The translations under genes and the position numbers were made by a program. From the NCBI GenBank assembly GCA_027943335.1, contig BSBK01007724.1, positions 496,001 through 560,000 of the forward strand: DNA of 64,000 nt, read 5' to 3'. Below, piece after piece: positions 11,247-23,238 of the stretch; position 1 is the first letter of the stretch; every line of letters starts with the position of its first letter. The DNA comes from Chamaecyparis obtusa (Eukaryota > Streptophyta > Pinopsida > Cupressales > Cupressaceae). Under the pieces are notes generated by a model that saw only the letters and a list, made by a program, of their open reading frames with translations, had not been told where the DNA came from and made no database searches.

Positions 11247-12880
11247 TGATGCAGAGGCTTGAAGAACTCCACAAATTGGACAACAAGAGTCTACACCTTG
11301 TAAAACAATCCCAAGGTCTCACTGTGTACCCAAGGGAATCCATTTGCTCCAAGAGGTCAAATGACTTCCAAATGACAAAAGGCCAACCAAAAGACTTCCT
11401 AGGGTCCCAAAAATCCCAAAAAATCTTGTCTTTACTGGTTACAAGTTCCCTTTAAGCCACTTGATCAAATATCTCAAAATGAGTTACTAACCCCAAGCAA
11501 TCCTGCTTAGTAGCCCTGTGTTTCTTGATTTTTGGACTTTTGGACAAGACTTTACAAAAAAATTGAAAATTAAATTGTGGATTTAGATACCCATTTGGAA
11601 GTTACACAACATATGTTAAAATGGAGTATTACTCTTTTGGACCAACTATGCATAAAATTGCTGCCTCCAGTATTGCCACTAGGCCTAATTGGGCCACTTT
11701 ACAAAGGAACTACCAAAAATAATTATCCCCAAACACTATAAATTTCATTAGTCCCTATTTATACCCCAAAACAAAGGATTATTTTATTGGTTTTCACCCA
11801 GCAACTTCCCATATGGTCAAACTCAAAATTCCTCACCAAATGGCTCCAAAAACTAGGGCCTTCTAGAAAATGACCCAAAACTCACTTCCAAAACCCCTCC
11901 TTCAGGATTCACCACTTACTTGACATTTAATTTTTCTATTTCAAACAAAAACATGCCCTCCTTAAGCCCGATCTCTCGCTGCTACACTTATGGCATCAAA
12001 TTCCATGCATTTTCATTCACCCAAGCACTCCAACTTGCCCAAATGGATGATCAACTGCATTCTCTATCTTATTCCTGCATTATTATGCATAATTACATAT
12101 GATACATATCATAAATCCATCCCCAAGTCACAATTAGAACAGAAAGGGGATGGTTACACCATTTTGCTTGAGAAAAATAATGTGAAAATGGCTATCTACA
12201 ACACTTATGCTATGTAACTGAAACTTCAATGAAAAAATAACTTAAGATGAATAAAAAAAAATTCAAATACATCCTTCAATACATTGCAACAACAAAATAA
12301 TGAAGGAAATACAATAAGATATCAAAATATGCAAAGGAAGTTATGAAATTCTGGAATTTTATTGCATTTTTGAGAAAATCTGCACATTCTCCTTCACCAA
12401 TTCGTACCATGCCTTTTACCTATCATTCCTAGGTGTTTATAAAAAATTTTATAACTTCCACAACCAATCCCAAGTGGTTGGACGTGATTACAATTTCTTT
12501 AAAACTCCTAAACATATTTTCCCACCAAAACACAACTAGCCCTTAATATTCAAACATTTGAATTATTAACTTGTGTTTTTGTTATATTCATTGCTTAATA
12601 CTTATTTGATTCTACTTCTAGGGTATATTCGAATCCCTTAGACACTTCTAAATCCTAATTAGATTCTTTGGGTACTTATTGACCCAACTTACAATATTTT
12701 TGATGTCCTAGTCCTCTACTTGGACCAATAGGACTTAAACACATTTTATTACAATTTTTATTGTCAATTGCCATTATTGGCTCTAATACACCCCAATTCA
12801 CATTTAGGGATCACTTTGGTCCTTTTTATTTGACTGGCTTAATGGTGGACCTAGGTGTCTTCATAGGTGCTCCTGCACCA
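11247..12880 (-). repeat. E2 5' LTR
   Basis: On the plus strand it runs TGATGCAGAGGC... to ...CTGCACCA, followed by TSD CTAAA. The minus-strand TATA box is at 11755-11763. It is 13 bp longer than the other LTR. Confidence 0.92.
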
Positions 12881-12885
12881 CTAAA

Positions 12886-14165
12886 ACAAGCAATTGTATT
12901 ACTAGTTTTCTATATTGCGAGTTAATTATTGAACAATCTAGATAATTAAGAGGGTGTGGTGGGGGGTTGAATCAATTATCATAAAATAATCTCCTTAACC
13001 TTAATTTATCCAAGTATATCTTAAATTAACCATATAGACAAAAAAAAAATGAAAATGAAAGCACATAGAACAACATGCATGATGAACACTATATTTTTAC
13101 ATGGAAACCCAAGATGAGAAAAACCATAGGGAAGATAATTCTCATGAATAAAAACACCGGTTAAGGTGATTTTTAAAAAGGCCTCACTACCAAGATGCTC
13201 ACTACAGATAGGCTCACTATTGGTGGGCTCACTTCCCAGCTATTACAACTAATAAGAAAAGGCTCACTGTCAATAGAAAAAGGCTCATTGGAAAAATAAA
13301 GAATAATGAAAGGAATCCACCACTAAAATAACTACACTAGCTACAACATTGAAAGAACCTTAATATATTCTACCTTTGGCCACACACTTTTTCATACTTC
13401 ATAACATCAATATATATACTTTTCAGATTCACATTCATTACACGTGCACACAATCATCAAACATAATCATCTTTTACTTATGCCATGTCATGCCTCCATT
13501 AACTTTTAAGTTGGCCAAACATAATTTGAATTAGGTCACCACAAAAATTCTTGTGGTGGAAAGGAATGAAACATGGACTACATATAACCTCCTCACTCAA
13601 ATTAATATGCTACACATTTACCATAATATCATGAGCCAAATAATAGAATATACACATTATAATGTAGACAATATTCTGGAGCATGTCATTATGTTGCAAT
13701 ATAAATGGGACTAGGACAAAAAATAATAAAGATAGATCATCAGAGTGCAACATTCAAAGCATGCTAATCTAGATTACCAAAGTCTCAAAATAGAACCTCA
13801 TCCAAATAGCCAAGATATGTTGACATTAGGGGTGGTTTATTAGTTGGTGAGTGGGAGGAGATGCCAGGGCCCTTGAAAACCATTAACAAAAACAAAAACA
13901 AGAACAACAACAACAAAAACAATGCATTCCAACTATATCCCCCTTTTTCATTGATGGAAACAATCATCAACAATAAATCGAATAACTCAATATCAACATT
14001 GAAATACCTCTTTTATTCTCCCCCTTTCACACCAAACACAAAGGGAAAAATTCCCCTTGAAAAACTTACTCATCTTGCCTTAAGAGGAAGCTACCAAAAA
14101 TTGATCTAGATAAGAATGAACATATAATACCCTAGACCAATGCACACCCTGATGCATTTTACTAT
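12886..14165 (-). other. Non-coding; probable 3' untranslated and LTR part of Copia element E7
   Basis: No gene is seen. On the minus strand it follows the E7 pol. It contains a candidate polypurine tract (AAAGGGGGAGAATA, minus strand, 14013-14026) and, near 12950, a GGTGTGGTGGGGGGTTGAATC tract. Such G-rich sequence followed by GAATC often marks Copia LTR ends. A repeated phrase with GGCTCACT occurs four to five times between 13196 and 13290. A simple A/C-rich repeat (AACAAAAAC type) lies at 13885-13920. LTR limits are not resolved. Confidence 0.45.
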
Positions 14166-16128
14166 AGACTAGGAAGGGGAAGAACCCCTAAATTTTGTTG
14201 GAGATACTCAAAAGCATCCTTACACAATGGTTTTATGAAAATATCTACTATCTACTCTTTTGTAGGTACATATTCAAGTCTTACCCCATTTTCTAACACT
14301 TTCTCTCTCAAGAAATGATATCTAATGGATATATATTTCATTCTAGACTACTGTATTAGATTCTTGGAAATATTTATGATACTAGTATTATCATACATAA
14401 TTGAGATTAGTTCATTAAATGATATGCCAATATCCTTCAATATTTGTTTCATCCATGGTACCTGAGGGAAACATGATGATGTTGTAAGATATTCAACATT
14501 AGCAGTAGATAGTGAGACAAAGTCCAATTTATTACTCAACCATGCAACCAGCTTTGCGATAAGGAAATAAGCCTCACCACTTGTACTCCACCTATCATCA
14601 ATACATCCAACCCAATCAACATCAGTATAGGATATCAAAGTGAAATATGAGTCCTTTAGATACTATAATCCAAAATATTATGTATCCTTCAAATATCTAA
14701 AGATCATTTTTATTGTGCAACAACATGTGATTATTTTGGTTCTTGCTAAAATTTGGCTTCTAAACAAACATACATAATTTACGGTCTAGTAGCAATCAAA
14801 TATAACAATACTGCAATCATTGACCTATACTTACTTTCCTCTTCTTTAGGTGAATCATCTTCTTTTTTAAACTTGCATCTGGTAACAATAGGTGTACAAA
14901 CTAGTTTAGAATTCTCCAATCCATACTTCTTCAATAATTATCTGGTATACTTGGATTGAGAAATGAAGACTCCTTTACTATTATAATTTACTTGTAATAC
15001 AAGAAAAAAATATAACTCACTAGTCATAGATATTTTAAATTCTTTCTGTATTTCGGCTACAAATCTTCTACACATCACCATTTCCTCCAAAAATTATGTC
15101 ATCAATACAAAACACAACAATATAAATTTGATTTGAGTATTTTTTTTTTAGTATAGGTTACTATCAGTAGATCTATTTTGAAATCCTTGTCCAATCAGAT
15201 ACTTGTCTAGTCTTCCATAATAGGCTCTAGGTGCCTACTTTAATCTATATAATTCTTTCTTCAATCTGCAAACAACATCTAGATCACTTTCTGACTTAAA
15301 TCCTTATAGTTTCTCAATGTATACTTCTTCCTTCGATTCTCCACCTAGAAACACTGATTTTACATCTATTTGATAAACCTTGAAATCTTTAAAGGTTGAA
15401 AAAGCTAAGAATGTCACGATCACTTCCATCCAAGAAACAAGGACATATGTTTCTTCAAAATCAATACATTTGATCTAAGTGTAACCTTTGCAAACCAAAT
15501 TTTCCTTGCTTCTCATTACCTTTTCCATTTTCATCTTTTTTTTTTTTCAATTTTTTTTTTTTTGGAATATCGACTTTGTTCCAATTACATTGTTTGTCTG
15601 CTGATTTAGGCACAAGTTCTCAAGTCTAAGTTTTCTCTATCTAATCAAACTCTTCTTCCATTTCTTTTAACCAATTTTGATCATTGCTTGCTTCTTCCAC
15701 AATCTTTATTTTAATTTTGGAGAGTAAACATAATAATACTTGTTCTTGAGCAACTTTACTTCTTGTGATGGTTCATTTATTCTTATCTCCAATAAACTAC
15801 TTTTTTGAGTGATTTGTTTGTACATACCTTGGGGTTTTAGTTGTAGATGCCGAAGCCTCCTTTATCTCTTCTTCTTTCTTATCTTATTTTCCTTTGTCAT
15901 CAGAGTCATCTGATTCATATTTAATATGCCTATCAGGATTTAATTGAATATCTTTATCAACTTTCACATTCACACTTTAAATTATCTTGTTTAGTCTCTT
16001 GTTGTAGCACCAATACACTTTTCTTCTTGTAGAGTAACCCAAAAATATGCCTTCATCATGTCTACTATCAAATTGGGCCATGTTTGTTTCATGTATGTGA
16101 AGTTTTTTTCATTTCAAATCATACCAAT
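14166..16128 (-). pseudogene. E7 Ty1/Copia pol: RT and RNase H, decayed
   Basis: The Copia RNase H is readable at 14638-14348: YTDVDWVGCIDDRWSTSGEA, then VAWLSNK and VSLSTANVEYL, where the family has DADWAG and VSLSTAEAEY. Further left the frame continues with stops to about 14170 (VDIFIKPL). Upstream, RT pieces appear in shifting frames: CIDDIIFGG near 15085 for the family's YVDD box and LLKKYGLE near 14930. Near 16060-15990 the integrase to RT joint (DEGIFLGYS-like, YWCYNKR) is seen. Stops and frameshifts are frequent, unlike the neighbouring Gypsy elements, so this copy is old. A long poly-T tract lies at 15536-15561. Confidence 0.8.
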
Positions 16129-16468
16129 TGTAATGTCCCAAAAGGGTACAAAAACAAAATAGACTATAACTAGACCAGATATTCCAATCTTAAACAAACC
16201 AAATACAAAACTATTTTTTATTCCATTGTGAAACTAATAAAATTACCCACGATTCTGAGATATTCTGAACCTTATTCTACTAATAATGATTATGTGTTGG
16301 GATTTATGGAATGATTTTCTTGATATGACTTTATGGTGAGGGGAAATCCAATTCATCACTTAGTCTAATCCCCAATATAAATGTATGTGCAGGACTCGAA
16401 ACTTAAATGTAAGAAACCTGAGAAATTAATCCCAAGATTGTCATCATCTCTTTGAATGTAGCACTTCA
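16129..16468. mobile_element. LTR-like insert inside E7 integrase
   Basis: The Copia frame is readable on both sides but not within these about 340 bp. The insert starts TGTAATGTCCC and ends ...TAGCACTTCA, so it has TG...CA limits like a solo LTR. The flanks CCAAT and ATTTT do not form a TSD, so limits or identity are uncertain. The first 11 bases equal those at 19418. Confidence 0.4.
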
Positions 16469-17635
16469 ATTTTTTTTAAAATAATTTATTATGGGATATC
16501 TTCCATGCCATAGTTCATATGATGTCTTTCCATACCTCCCAAAAATTACTATGTTAAGAGTGTATATTGATGTGTGTATTGCTTCTCTCTATTAAACCTC
16601 TAGCAAGTCTTCTTCTTTGACCATTATTCTAGCTACTTATTGAATTGTTTGATTCATTATTTTCACTACACTATTTTGTTGTGGTGTTCTAGGAGTAGAT
16701 AGTTGTCTGTAAATGCCATGTTTCTCACATAAATTGTTAAATTCATCAGAAGTAAACTTTCCTCTATTAGATCTTAAACACTTGATTCTTCTGTCAACTT
16801 CATTGTAAACTCTTGCCTTAAATATCTTGAATTTTTTTAATGCCTTTGATTTTTCTCTAAAAAATTCTACCCATGTCAATTTGGATTAATTGTCAATTTA
16901 AAGCATGGAGCATCTCTTACCTTATAAGCTTCTTGTTCTAGTTGGACCACATAGGTCAGTGTGTACAAGGTCCAATAGTCCAGTAGTTAATTTTTCTTTT
17001 CTTCTGAATGATTCTCTTGTTTGATTTCCTTCTTGACATCCTTTGCAGATAATGTTGTTTGATTTGGTCAATCTTTCTAAATCTCTAACTGCACTTGTTT
17101 AACTTATTCTTACCAAATCATCAAAGTTGATGTGACACATCCTCTACTTCCAGAGCCAATTGTCATTGAATTGTGACAATAAACATCTCTTTGTAGCTCC
17201 TTCTAGTTGATACATGTTATCACTTATCCTTTCCTCAACTACAATAATAGCTCCAAATCTCTTCTAGATCTCACAACCATCATCCTGAAATACAACACTA
17301 TAGCCATTTTTTCACATATGTCCAAGACTCAAAAGATTATGATATAAAACCATCACATAGTAAAAATTATCAGTGTTATGTTTTCTATCAAAGTTAATAG
17401 AACCAATTCCAACAATCTATGCTATTTGATAATCTCCAAACCTAATAGAACCACCATCATAGTTCTCAAGTTTTACAAACTTACTTTTATCACTAGTCAT
17501 ATGATTTGAAAAAAAACTACCAATAAACCATTCATCTCTATTTCTCCTAACTTTTAATGCAGTTTCAATGTGAACATTGGATTCCAAACAAATTCTAGAG
17601 ATATCAGATCTAGGTTCATCTTTTTCCACCAAAAA
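16469..17635 (-). pseudogene. E7 Copia protease/integrase region, decayed
   Basis: The frame at 17632-17417 holds DEWFIGSFFSNHMTSDKSKF, the Copia protease start (W-x-x-DSG/ASxHMT class), with the Asp replaced by Gly-Ser-Phe. The frame at 16879-16637 gives integrase core sequence: IKCLRSNRGKFTSDEF (family has LRSDNGGEF), then HGIYRQLSTPRTPQQNSVV (family SxPxTPQQNGVVER). The catalytic Asp of RSDNG reads Asn here. TSYELWHGRYP follows near 16500 up to the insert. The pieces are separated by stops. Confidence 0.75.
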
Positions 17636-17638
17636 AAA

Positions 17639-18308
17639 TCAATCTTCTTGATCTAATTCATCATCTAATATATTGGCATTTTCATTGACATAATAGGCCT
17701 TCTTATTGAATATTTTAAACTTTTGTCTTGTTTCTTTTTTTGGACACCTAGTTGCTAAATGACCAATCTTTCCACATCTAAAAAATTTAAGAGGTAAAAT
17801 ACCTTTGTATTTATCGTTACCTTTCTTCATTTTCCTTGTAGAGTTTTCCTCCAAATCATTTGAACTGTCACTATTTGGATCTTTTGTCTTTGTGTCTTTA
17901 AAGGCTATTTTAGGTTTCTCCTTTTCTTTTCCAAAATTCCTCATCTTAAATGTGGTTAGGATGCCAAATAGTATCTTTGGTGTTTTTATTCGAATCATAA
18001 ACCTCCTCAATAGCTAAGATATTATCATTGTAGCTCTTTGATAAAGTCACCATAATCTTCTCCATAATATCTTCATCAATCAGAGTGTGTCCTTGATTTT
18101 TGAATTCATTTACTACACAATCAACTCTCTGAAAGTAGCTTTCTATGTCTTCACCTTCTTCCATTCTCAAGTTTTCATATCACGCTTGGCTATCAACTTA
18201 TTTGATAATTTGACCCTATCATTTCCTTCATAGATCTCTTTCAATTTTTTCCAAACTTAATAAGCAATGTTCAATGAAATAAATTTTTTTAACCCAACCT
18301 TTGATAAA
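17639..18308 (-). pseudogene. E7 Copia Gag, C-terminal part
   Basis: Two overlapping frames cover it. At 18170-17946 stands ESYFQRVDCVVNEFK, typical Copia Gag (UBN2-like). At 18010-17639 stands a zinc knuckle FFRCGKIGHLATRCP, whose first Cys position is Phe (family CFxCGKxGHxAxxC). A frameshift joins them near 17960. The solo LTR at 18314-19163 separates this from the Gag start. Confidence 0.75.
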
Positions 18309-18313
18309 GCACT

Positions 18314-19163
18314 TGATGCAGGAGCATCCTAGGTGTAAGAGCAATCTTGCATCACCCAAAAATATTTCTGTTTTTATATTCAATAAGGGCTATTTTAGTG
18401 CAGAGCTGCTATTTATGGAAAGTTACTATTTTTGGTAATTTTTGCATGTGCTCAGAATGATCTGATTTCTTTCTTGGAGGTTCATTTTGGTCATGTAAGT
18501 CTGCCAGTAAAGTTTCATTGCCAGATCAAGTGTATATTGCAAGATATTGAAGATTTTCGGTATTGGCAGCAGGGTACAAAAACTTTGAACTCAGTTTTGA
18601 AGGCTTTAGAGGCCCCGGATGAGGTTGAAAATTTGGGTGATAGGCACTTGTGCCAGTTAAGCCTGTAGAGCGCTTCGTGGCATTTCTGAAATGGGGTTAT
18701 AATAGCCGATCAGGTCAATTGGTGATGACTTATGGTCTTCGGAAGTTGGGCCACCTGAAATGGCGAAAAATAATTTTATTCAAAATTTCCGTTCGGGTTT
18801 CAAAGGTTATCTTGAGCCGACTATGATGTAATAAAATGTAAAATAAAATAATTCTAAGTTTGGTCGGCCTTATTGGCTAAAATTCTGGAACCTTCCCAGG
18901 CGGTGGATAATTGCCTATATAAGGAAGGCTGTATTATTGTCTTAGGCAGTTCAGAATAGTTCTGGGTAATAGTTCGAGGCTTTGTCCTACAGAATATTGT
19001 AAGGGAATGCCCATGTGGCTTTGCATATTGTAATTCTGAAAGTTTGTAATTCCACATTTGTGGAGATAATAAGAAGCCAATTTTTCTGTTCTTGCATATT
19101 ATTGTTGTTGTTTCCCTTTTTTCTGTTATGTGTTTGTGGTATTAAGGGGAGCAACCTTCATCA
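18314..19163 (+). mobile_element. Solo LTR, long variant of the E1 family
   Basis: It runs TGATGCAGGAGCATCC to AACCTTCATCA with perfect TSD GCACT at 18309-18313 and 19164-19168. The outer parts match the E1 LTR closely. About 415 bp (roughly 18390-18804) are absent from both E1 LTRs. No internal sequence remains, so it is a solo LTR left by recombination between two LTRs. Confidence 0.93.
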
Positions 19164-19168
19164 GCACT

Positions 19169-19417
19169 AAAGATTGCATACCTTTCTTTTTCATTCTCTT
19201 CATAGGTTGAGATCTCATCCAAAGTAGTGGGACCATTTTCCAGTGCAACATATTTTGTGTCAACAACTTTCGAAGTATTGTATCTTAGGGAAATCAGGTA
19301 GCCTCTCATCTGTACTTTCTATAAACTATATTTAGATCCATCAAACACAAGAATTATTAATTTATGCACCATCAAATCTACATCAAGCTGTTAAGCTCTC
19401 TTTCGAGGAACCAAAGC
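19169..19417 (-). pseudogene. E7 Copia Gag, N-terminal part and leader
   Basis: On the minus strand a Gag start is seen at about 19373 (ATGGTGCATAAATTAAT). Before it stands CTTTGGTTCCTCGAAAGAG, the sequence that in related Copia elements follows the tRNA-Met primer site. Only AGC of that primer site is left before the TGTAATGTCCC junction at 19418. This suggests that E5 inserted into the primer site. Confidence 0.55.
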
Positions 19418-20249
19418 TGTAATGTCCCTGCTAGGGAACCCATAAGGAATTAGGTCTATGACCTAAAATTACAACTAACAATTTTTTTTCTTAACATTCT
19501 AACATATCATCATTAATATTCACAAGTAAATTCCTTAAGGTTCCCTTAATGAATTCATTTACCATTATCAAGTATTACTTAATCTAACGAATTCTATTTC
19601 CGTTTCAACTTCAATTTACATTGAAACATTGCTTTCATTCTACTTCAAAACCAATTTCCTTAGTGAATTAATTGAACTCATTTTCTTTACCAAACCAACA
19701 CAACATTTACTTTTAGAAATGAAACCAATACACATTACTTATCTCATTCGCTAATTACATTTATTCTTTCCTATTTATTTACTCCTTAACCTTATCTATG
19801 CTCAAATCAATTGCACCATGAAAACTCAATTGAGCTTTTCCATTAAGGGTCCTTACTTTCTATTTTCATTTCAATATAATGATAGACATAGCGTAAAGTA
19901 CTTAACTATATATTGCTAACCAACATAAAAAATTTAATGAATCATTTTTGCCACAAGTTTAACTTCCACAAATTATCATCTATAACCTTGTATAAGTCTA
20001 GTTAAGAATTGAGATTAAAACCTAGTTTGAATAACCACACATTACTCATACTGAACAATACATTTAAGAATCTCATCTCATTACTACTTTCAATATCATA
20101 CATGTTTCTTACCCTTATTATTTCACCTAGAAATAACCTTAAACCCTTAGCACATCTTTTCACTATTCCACATATCAAAACGAGTATTCCTTAAGAAGTT
20201 TACAACTATATAAGTTCTTTGCAAAAGCTTACATAGAATCATTACTTTC
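19418..20249 (+). repeat. Probable E5 5' LTR, left part
   Basis: AT-rich non-coding sequence starts TGTAATGTCCCTGC and is cut by E3 at 20249. With E3 removed it joins 28583-29940, which ends CCAGTATACA directly before an E5 primer site. TGTA...TACA ends and about 2.19 kb total length would make one LTR. The matching 3' LTR is not in the window, so this is an inference. Confidence 0.4.
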
Positions 20250-21744
20250 TGTAAAGGATAAAATATGGATGAGGTCCTAGAACAATGGTTTGCACATGAA
20301 AGAGACACCAAAACCAATATTTTATACATACATGAGATTGTATTGATATGGAAAGTAAATTTAGAAGACTAATGTTGAAGCGAATAAATAAAAGTACTTA
20401 CCTCTGAAAAAGAACCTGCTAAAAAACCCTATCAAACTTTCTTAGAAATTGTTGATTTCTACACTCTGGAACTGAAACTGTGAGATCTACAAAACCCATA
20501 AATATTTTTTTGAGATCAGGTCATCTCTGCCCTAGGTCAGGGACGAGGTCATCTTTGACCTAGGTCAGTATCTAGGTAGTCCCTGACCTAGGTCAAGGTC
20601 TAGGTCATCCTTGACCCAACTGCTTTGATAGAAATTCTATTCGCAGATCCTAAAAGTTCACCGAAAAGAGTATCCAAATTTGAGCTCCGATTTGCAATCC
20701 TGTACCTGTACCTACAAGAAAAAAAGATTTTTGTTATTTGGATGGGGGGGTTTGCCTTGGTCAAACCCCGGTTTGGAATCAACCTTAATAATGAAATTGA
20801 AATGGAGAATGCTAGCAAGTAGTAGAAGTAGATCTAAAAATGAAGCTATGAAATTCAATAGATATGTAATTGCATTTCAAATGTAATCAAGTATGTTAAT
20901 ATGAAAGCTTGAACATGAAATTAACAAATGTAAATCAAAACCTCCATGGTTTTAAGCTTGGAATCCACCTTGAGAGAAGAAGGAAATGGATCTTGAAGAT
21001 GAACAAAGGATCATGAAGGAAGATCACAACACCATGATGGATAGATCTAGGGTTTTCAATGATGAATCTTGAATGCTTGAACCAAATCCCTTCAAAGGCT
21101 TGAATGCTTGAATCCTTGATCTTCAATGGAGAACTTGAATGCTTACTTGAAAATGGTTGCTTGATCTTGCTTGAGAGCTTGATATGAGATATGAAAACTT
21201 GATGTGAAAATGAGAGAGGAAGGCCTCTTTTTATAGTGATCTAGGGCACAATCCTCTAGAGGGACCACCTTGGAGAATTAAATTACAATTAGGTCCTAAC
21301 CTTTAGAAATATACCTAGATTAAATGCAATTAAAGATTTACCATCCCAAAACCCGAAATGGCCAACCCGAAGGCAGGAAAAAGAATCTTTCTAAAACCCA
21401 ATATTTGAAAATCAGAAAATCCTAAAATTTGAACCCTGGGTCAAAGATAAGGTAGACCCCACCCTAGGTTAGGGTCGAGGTTGTCCCTGACCTAGGTTAG
21501 GGTCTAGGTCATCATTGACCCTCAAGGTTGTCTTTGACCTTGAGGTCAAAAAACCTAGGACCTCAATCTAGAATGCTAGGAAATGCAGGAATATATAGAA
21601 AACAGGGACAAAGAGAAGCAGAATGGGGGGAACAAGTTAGATCTAAGAAAAGATATGATCAAGATGCTTGACATGAACCTAGACTACTTACTCAGAGGGC
21701 TAAACAATCTTATCATGGAAGTCCTTCCATTTTAAGATGATACA
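20250..21744 (-). repeat. E3 3' LTR
   Basis: On the plus strand it runs TGTAAAGGATAAAATATGG to AAGATGATACA. The minus-strand TATA box CTATAAAAAGAG lies at 21225-21236. Two blocks of GACCTAGGTC-type repeats lie at 20517-20617 and 21468-21545. Confidence 0.9.
20517..20617. repeat. Palindromic GACCTAGGTC repeat block in E3 LTR
   Basis: GACCTAGGTC occurs perfectly at 20557-20566 and 20585-20594. Between and around them are half sites (CTAGGTCA, GAGGTCAT) about every 10-20 bp. A second block lies at 21468-21545. Corresponding blocks in the other LTR are near 27339-27433 and 28270-28385. Confidence 0.8.
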
Positions 21745-23238
21745 TTAAGCTCCCACTTTAGCAAGCGTATGGACTCGATGAAAACTCTTGGTAAAGGAGA
21801 AGAAAGAAAAGATCCAAGTGGATTCATAATGAGATAAAATAACACCTAGCTAAGGACACAAGCCCCCAGGATAAGGATTATAACTCAACATACACACATG
21901 AGGGTGTGAAAAGAGAAAACCAAAAGAACAGGGGTTAGTACTAAATGACCCAAATCAATTAGCATAAGAAACCTCACTAAGAAATATTTCCTATACTAAT
22001 ATCATATTTGGAAAGCTATTATAAGAGCATAAATGATTACATAAGAAAGACAAGAGAAACACTATAAATAACATAGCTTCATGATCCTGTCCTACTAGCA
22101 TGAAAGCAAAAAGAGAGAAAGGAGAAAGTGATTACCTCACCTAGTAAGATGCCCACCTTACCGTGAATCATCTTGGAGGGAGAGACCAATAGGTAGCAAG
22201 AATCAATAGCTCACCCAAAAATAGTGCTTTGAAATTGTAATGCATCTTCTGATGTCTTATGGAATACCCATAGATCCACCTTATTGTATCACTATGAATA
22301 TGAAATGTGTGTCTCCTCAGGATTTAGCAACTTATGTGCTTTACCATCGAAAGATTTAGCATATTAGAAATGCGTGTCTTTTCAAGATTTAGTAACTTAT
22401 GTGCGTTACCTTCCAAGATTTAGCATATTGAAAATTAAAAATGCGTGTCTCTTCAGGATTTAGAAACTTATGTGTGTTACCTTCTGAGATTTAGCATGCT
22501 GCAAAATAAAAGGTTAGAACAAAAATGCATAATACAAAATAAGGGAGGCCATATATATGCTCCCCTCCTTAATATGGAAAAAACATACTATTTTGACATG
22601 TTAAGGAAAGAAAAGAACAAGGATAAAGCCTTCTTCAACATCAAGACAATATCCACAGACAACACCTAGTCCAAGCCAAGAAGGTCACAACTCCTATGAG
22701 GCCATGGAAGGGATGAATGCAAAGAGATATCATGCAAGAATTGTTAAAGTAACCCTTGTGAGGGATATGCACACTATTCAGTTTCCAAGGTGAGAGATAT
22801 ATCAACCATGGAAACCCAATGTCTAACAATGAAATAGGTTGTGATCAAGGATAAAGATCCTCAATGCAAACCAAAATTTTCATGTATGATTAGATACCAC
22901 ATAATAGATAGATACTGCTTTAATCAAGGAAAGAGGTGAATCTTGGAAAGACAGAAAATAATAAGATGACATCCTTTCCCCCCAAGTATAGGAACAAGGA
23001 TGGAAGGGGACCTATTATATTGCTCACAACACTATACAAGAAAACAAGCCCCCAAGGATTAGGCTAACATTGTTTACATAATGTGGAGCTCCATAATAGG
23101 AACATACATGTTATTTAGAGAAAACAAGATTGAAATACAACTCATTGCCACGTGATATATAAATAACATTACTATTAATGAGCTGCCTAATCTTATAATG
23201 TAAAGCTTGCCATTCAGTAGTAGAGTGATCATGAAATC
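21745..23238. other. E3 non-coding region between reading frame and 3' LTR
   Basis: I see no gene in these 1.5 kb. Three to four copies of a phrase like GTGTCTCTTCAGGATTTAG...TTATGTGCGTTACC occur at about 22308-22495, a short tandem repeat with a unit near 65 bp. Otherwise the sequence is AT-rich. Confidence 0.5.
22305..22500. repeat. Imperfect tandem repeat, unit about 65 bp
   Basis: TGCGTGTCT(C/T)TTCA(A/G)GATTTAG followed by AACTTATGTGYGTTACC and a GATTTAGCAT phrase recurs three times with drift. Function is unknown. Confidence 0.6.

Larger units (their letters stand above)
7516..12880 (-). mobile_element. E2: gag-protease-only LTR retrotransposon
   Basis: The 5,365-bp element has long LTRs (1,621 and 1,634 bp), TSD CTAAA at 7511-7515 and 12881-12885, and minus-strand orientation. 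The orientation follows from the coding frame and from the primer site inside the right-hand LTR. The 2.1-kb internal region encodes Gag and protease only. There is no space for RT, RNase H or integrase, so it fits the class of non-autonomous elements that keep Gag and depend on another element's Pol. The LTRs differ at several per cent of sites by eye, so it is clearly older than E1. Confidence 0.93.
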
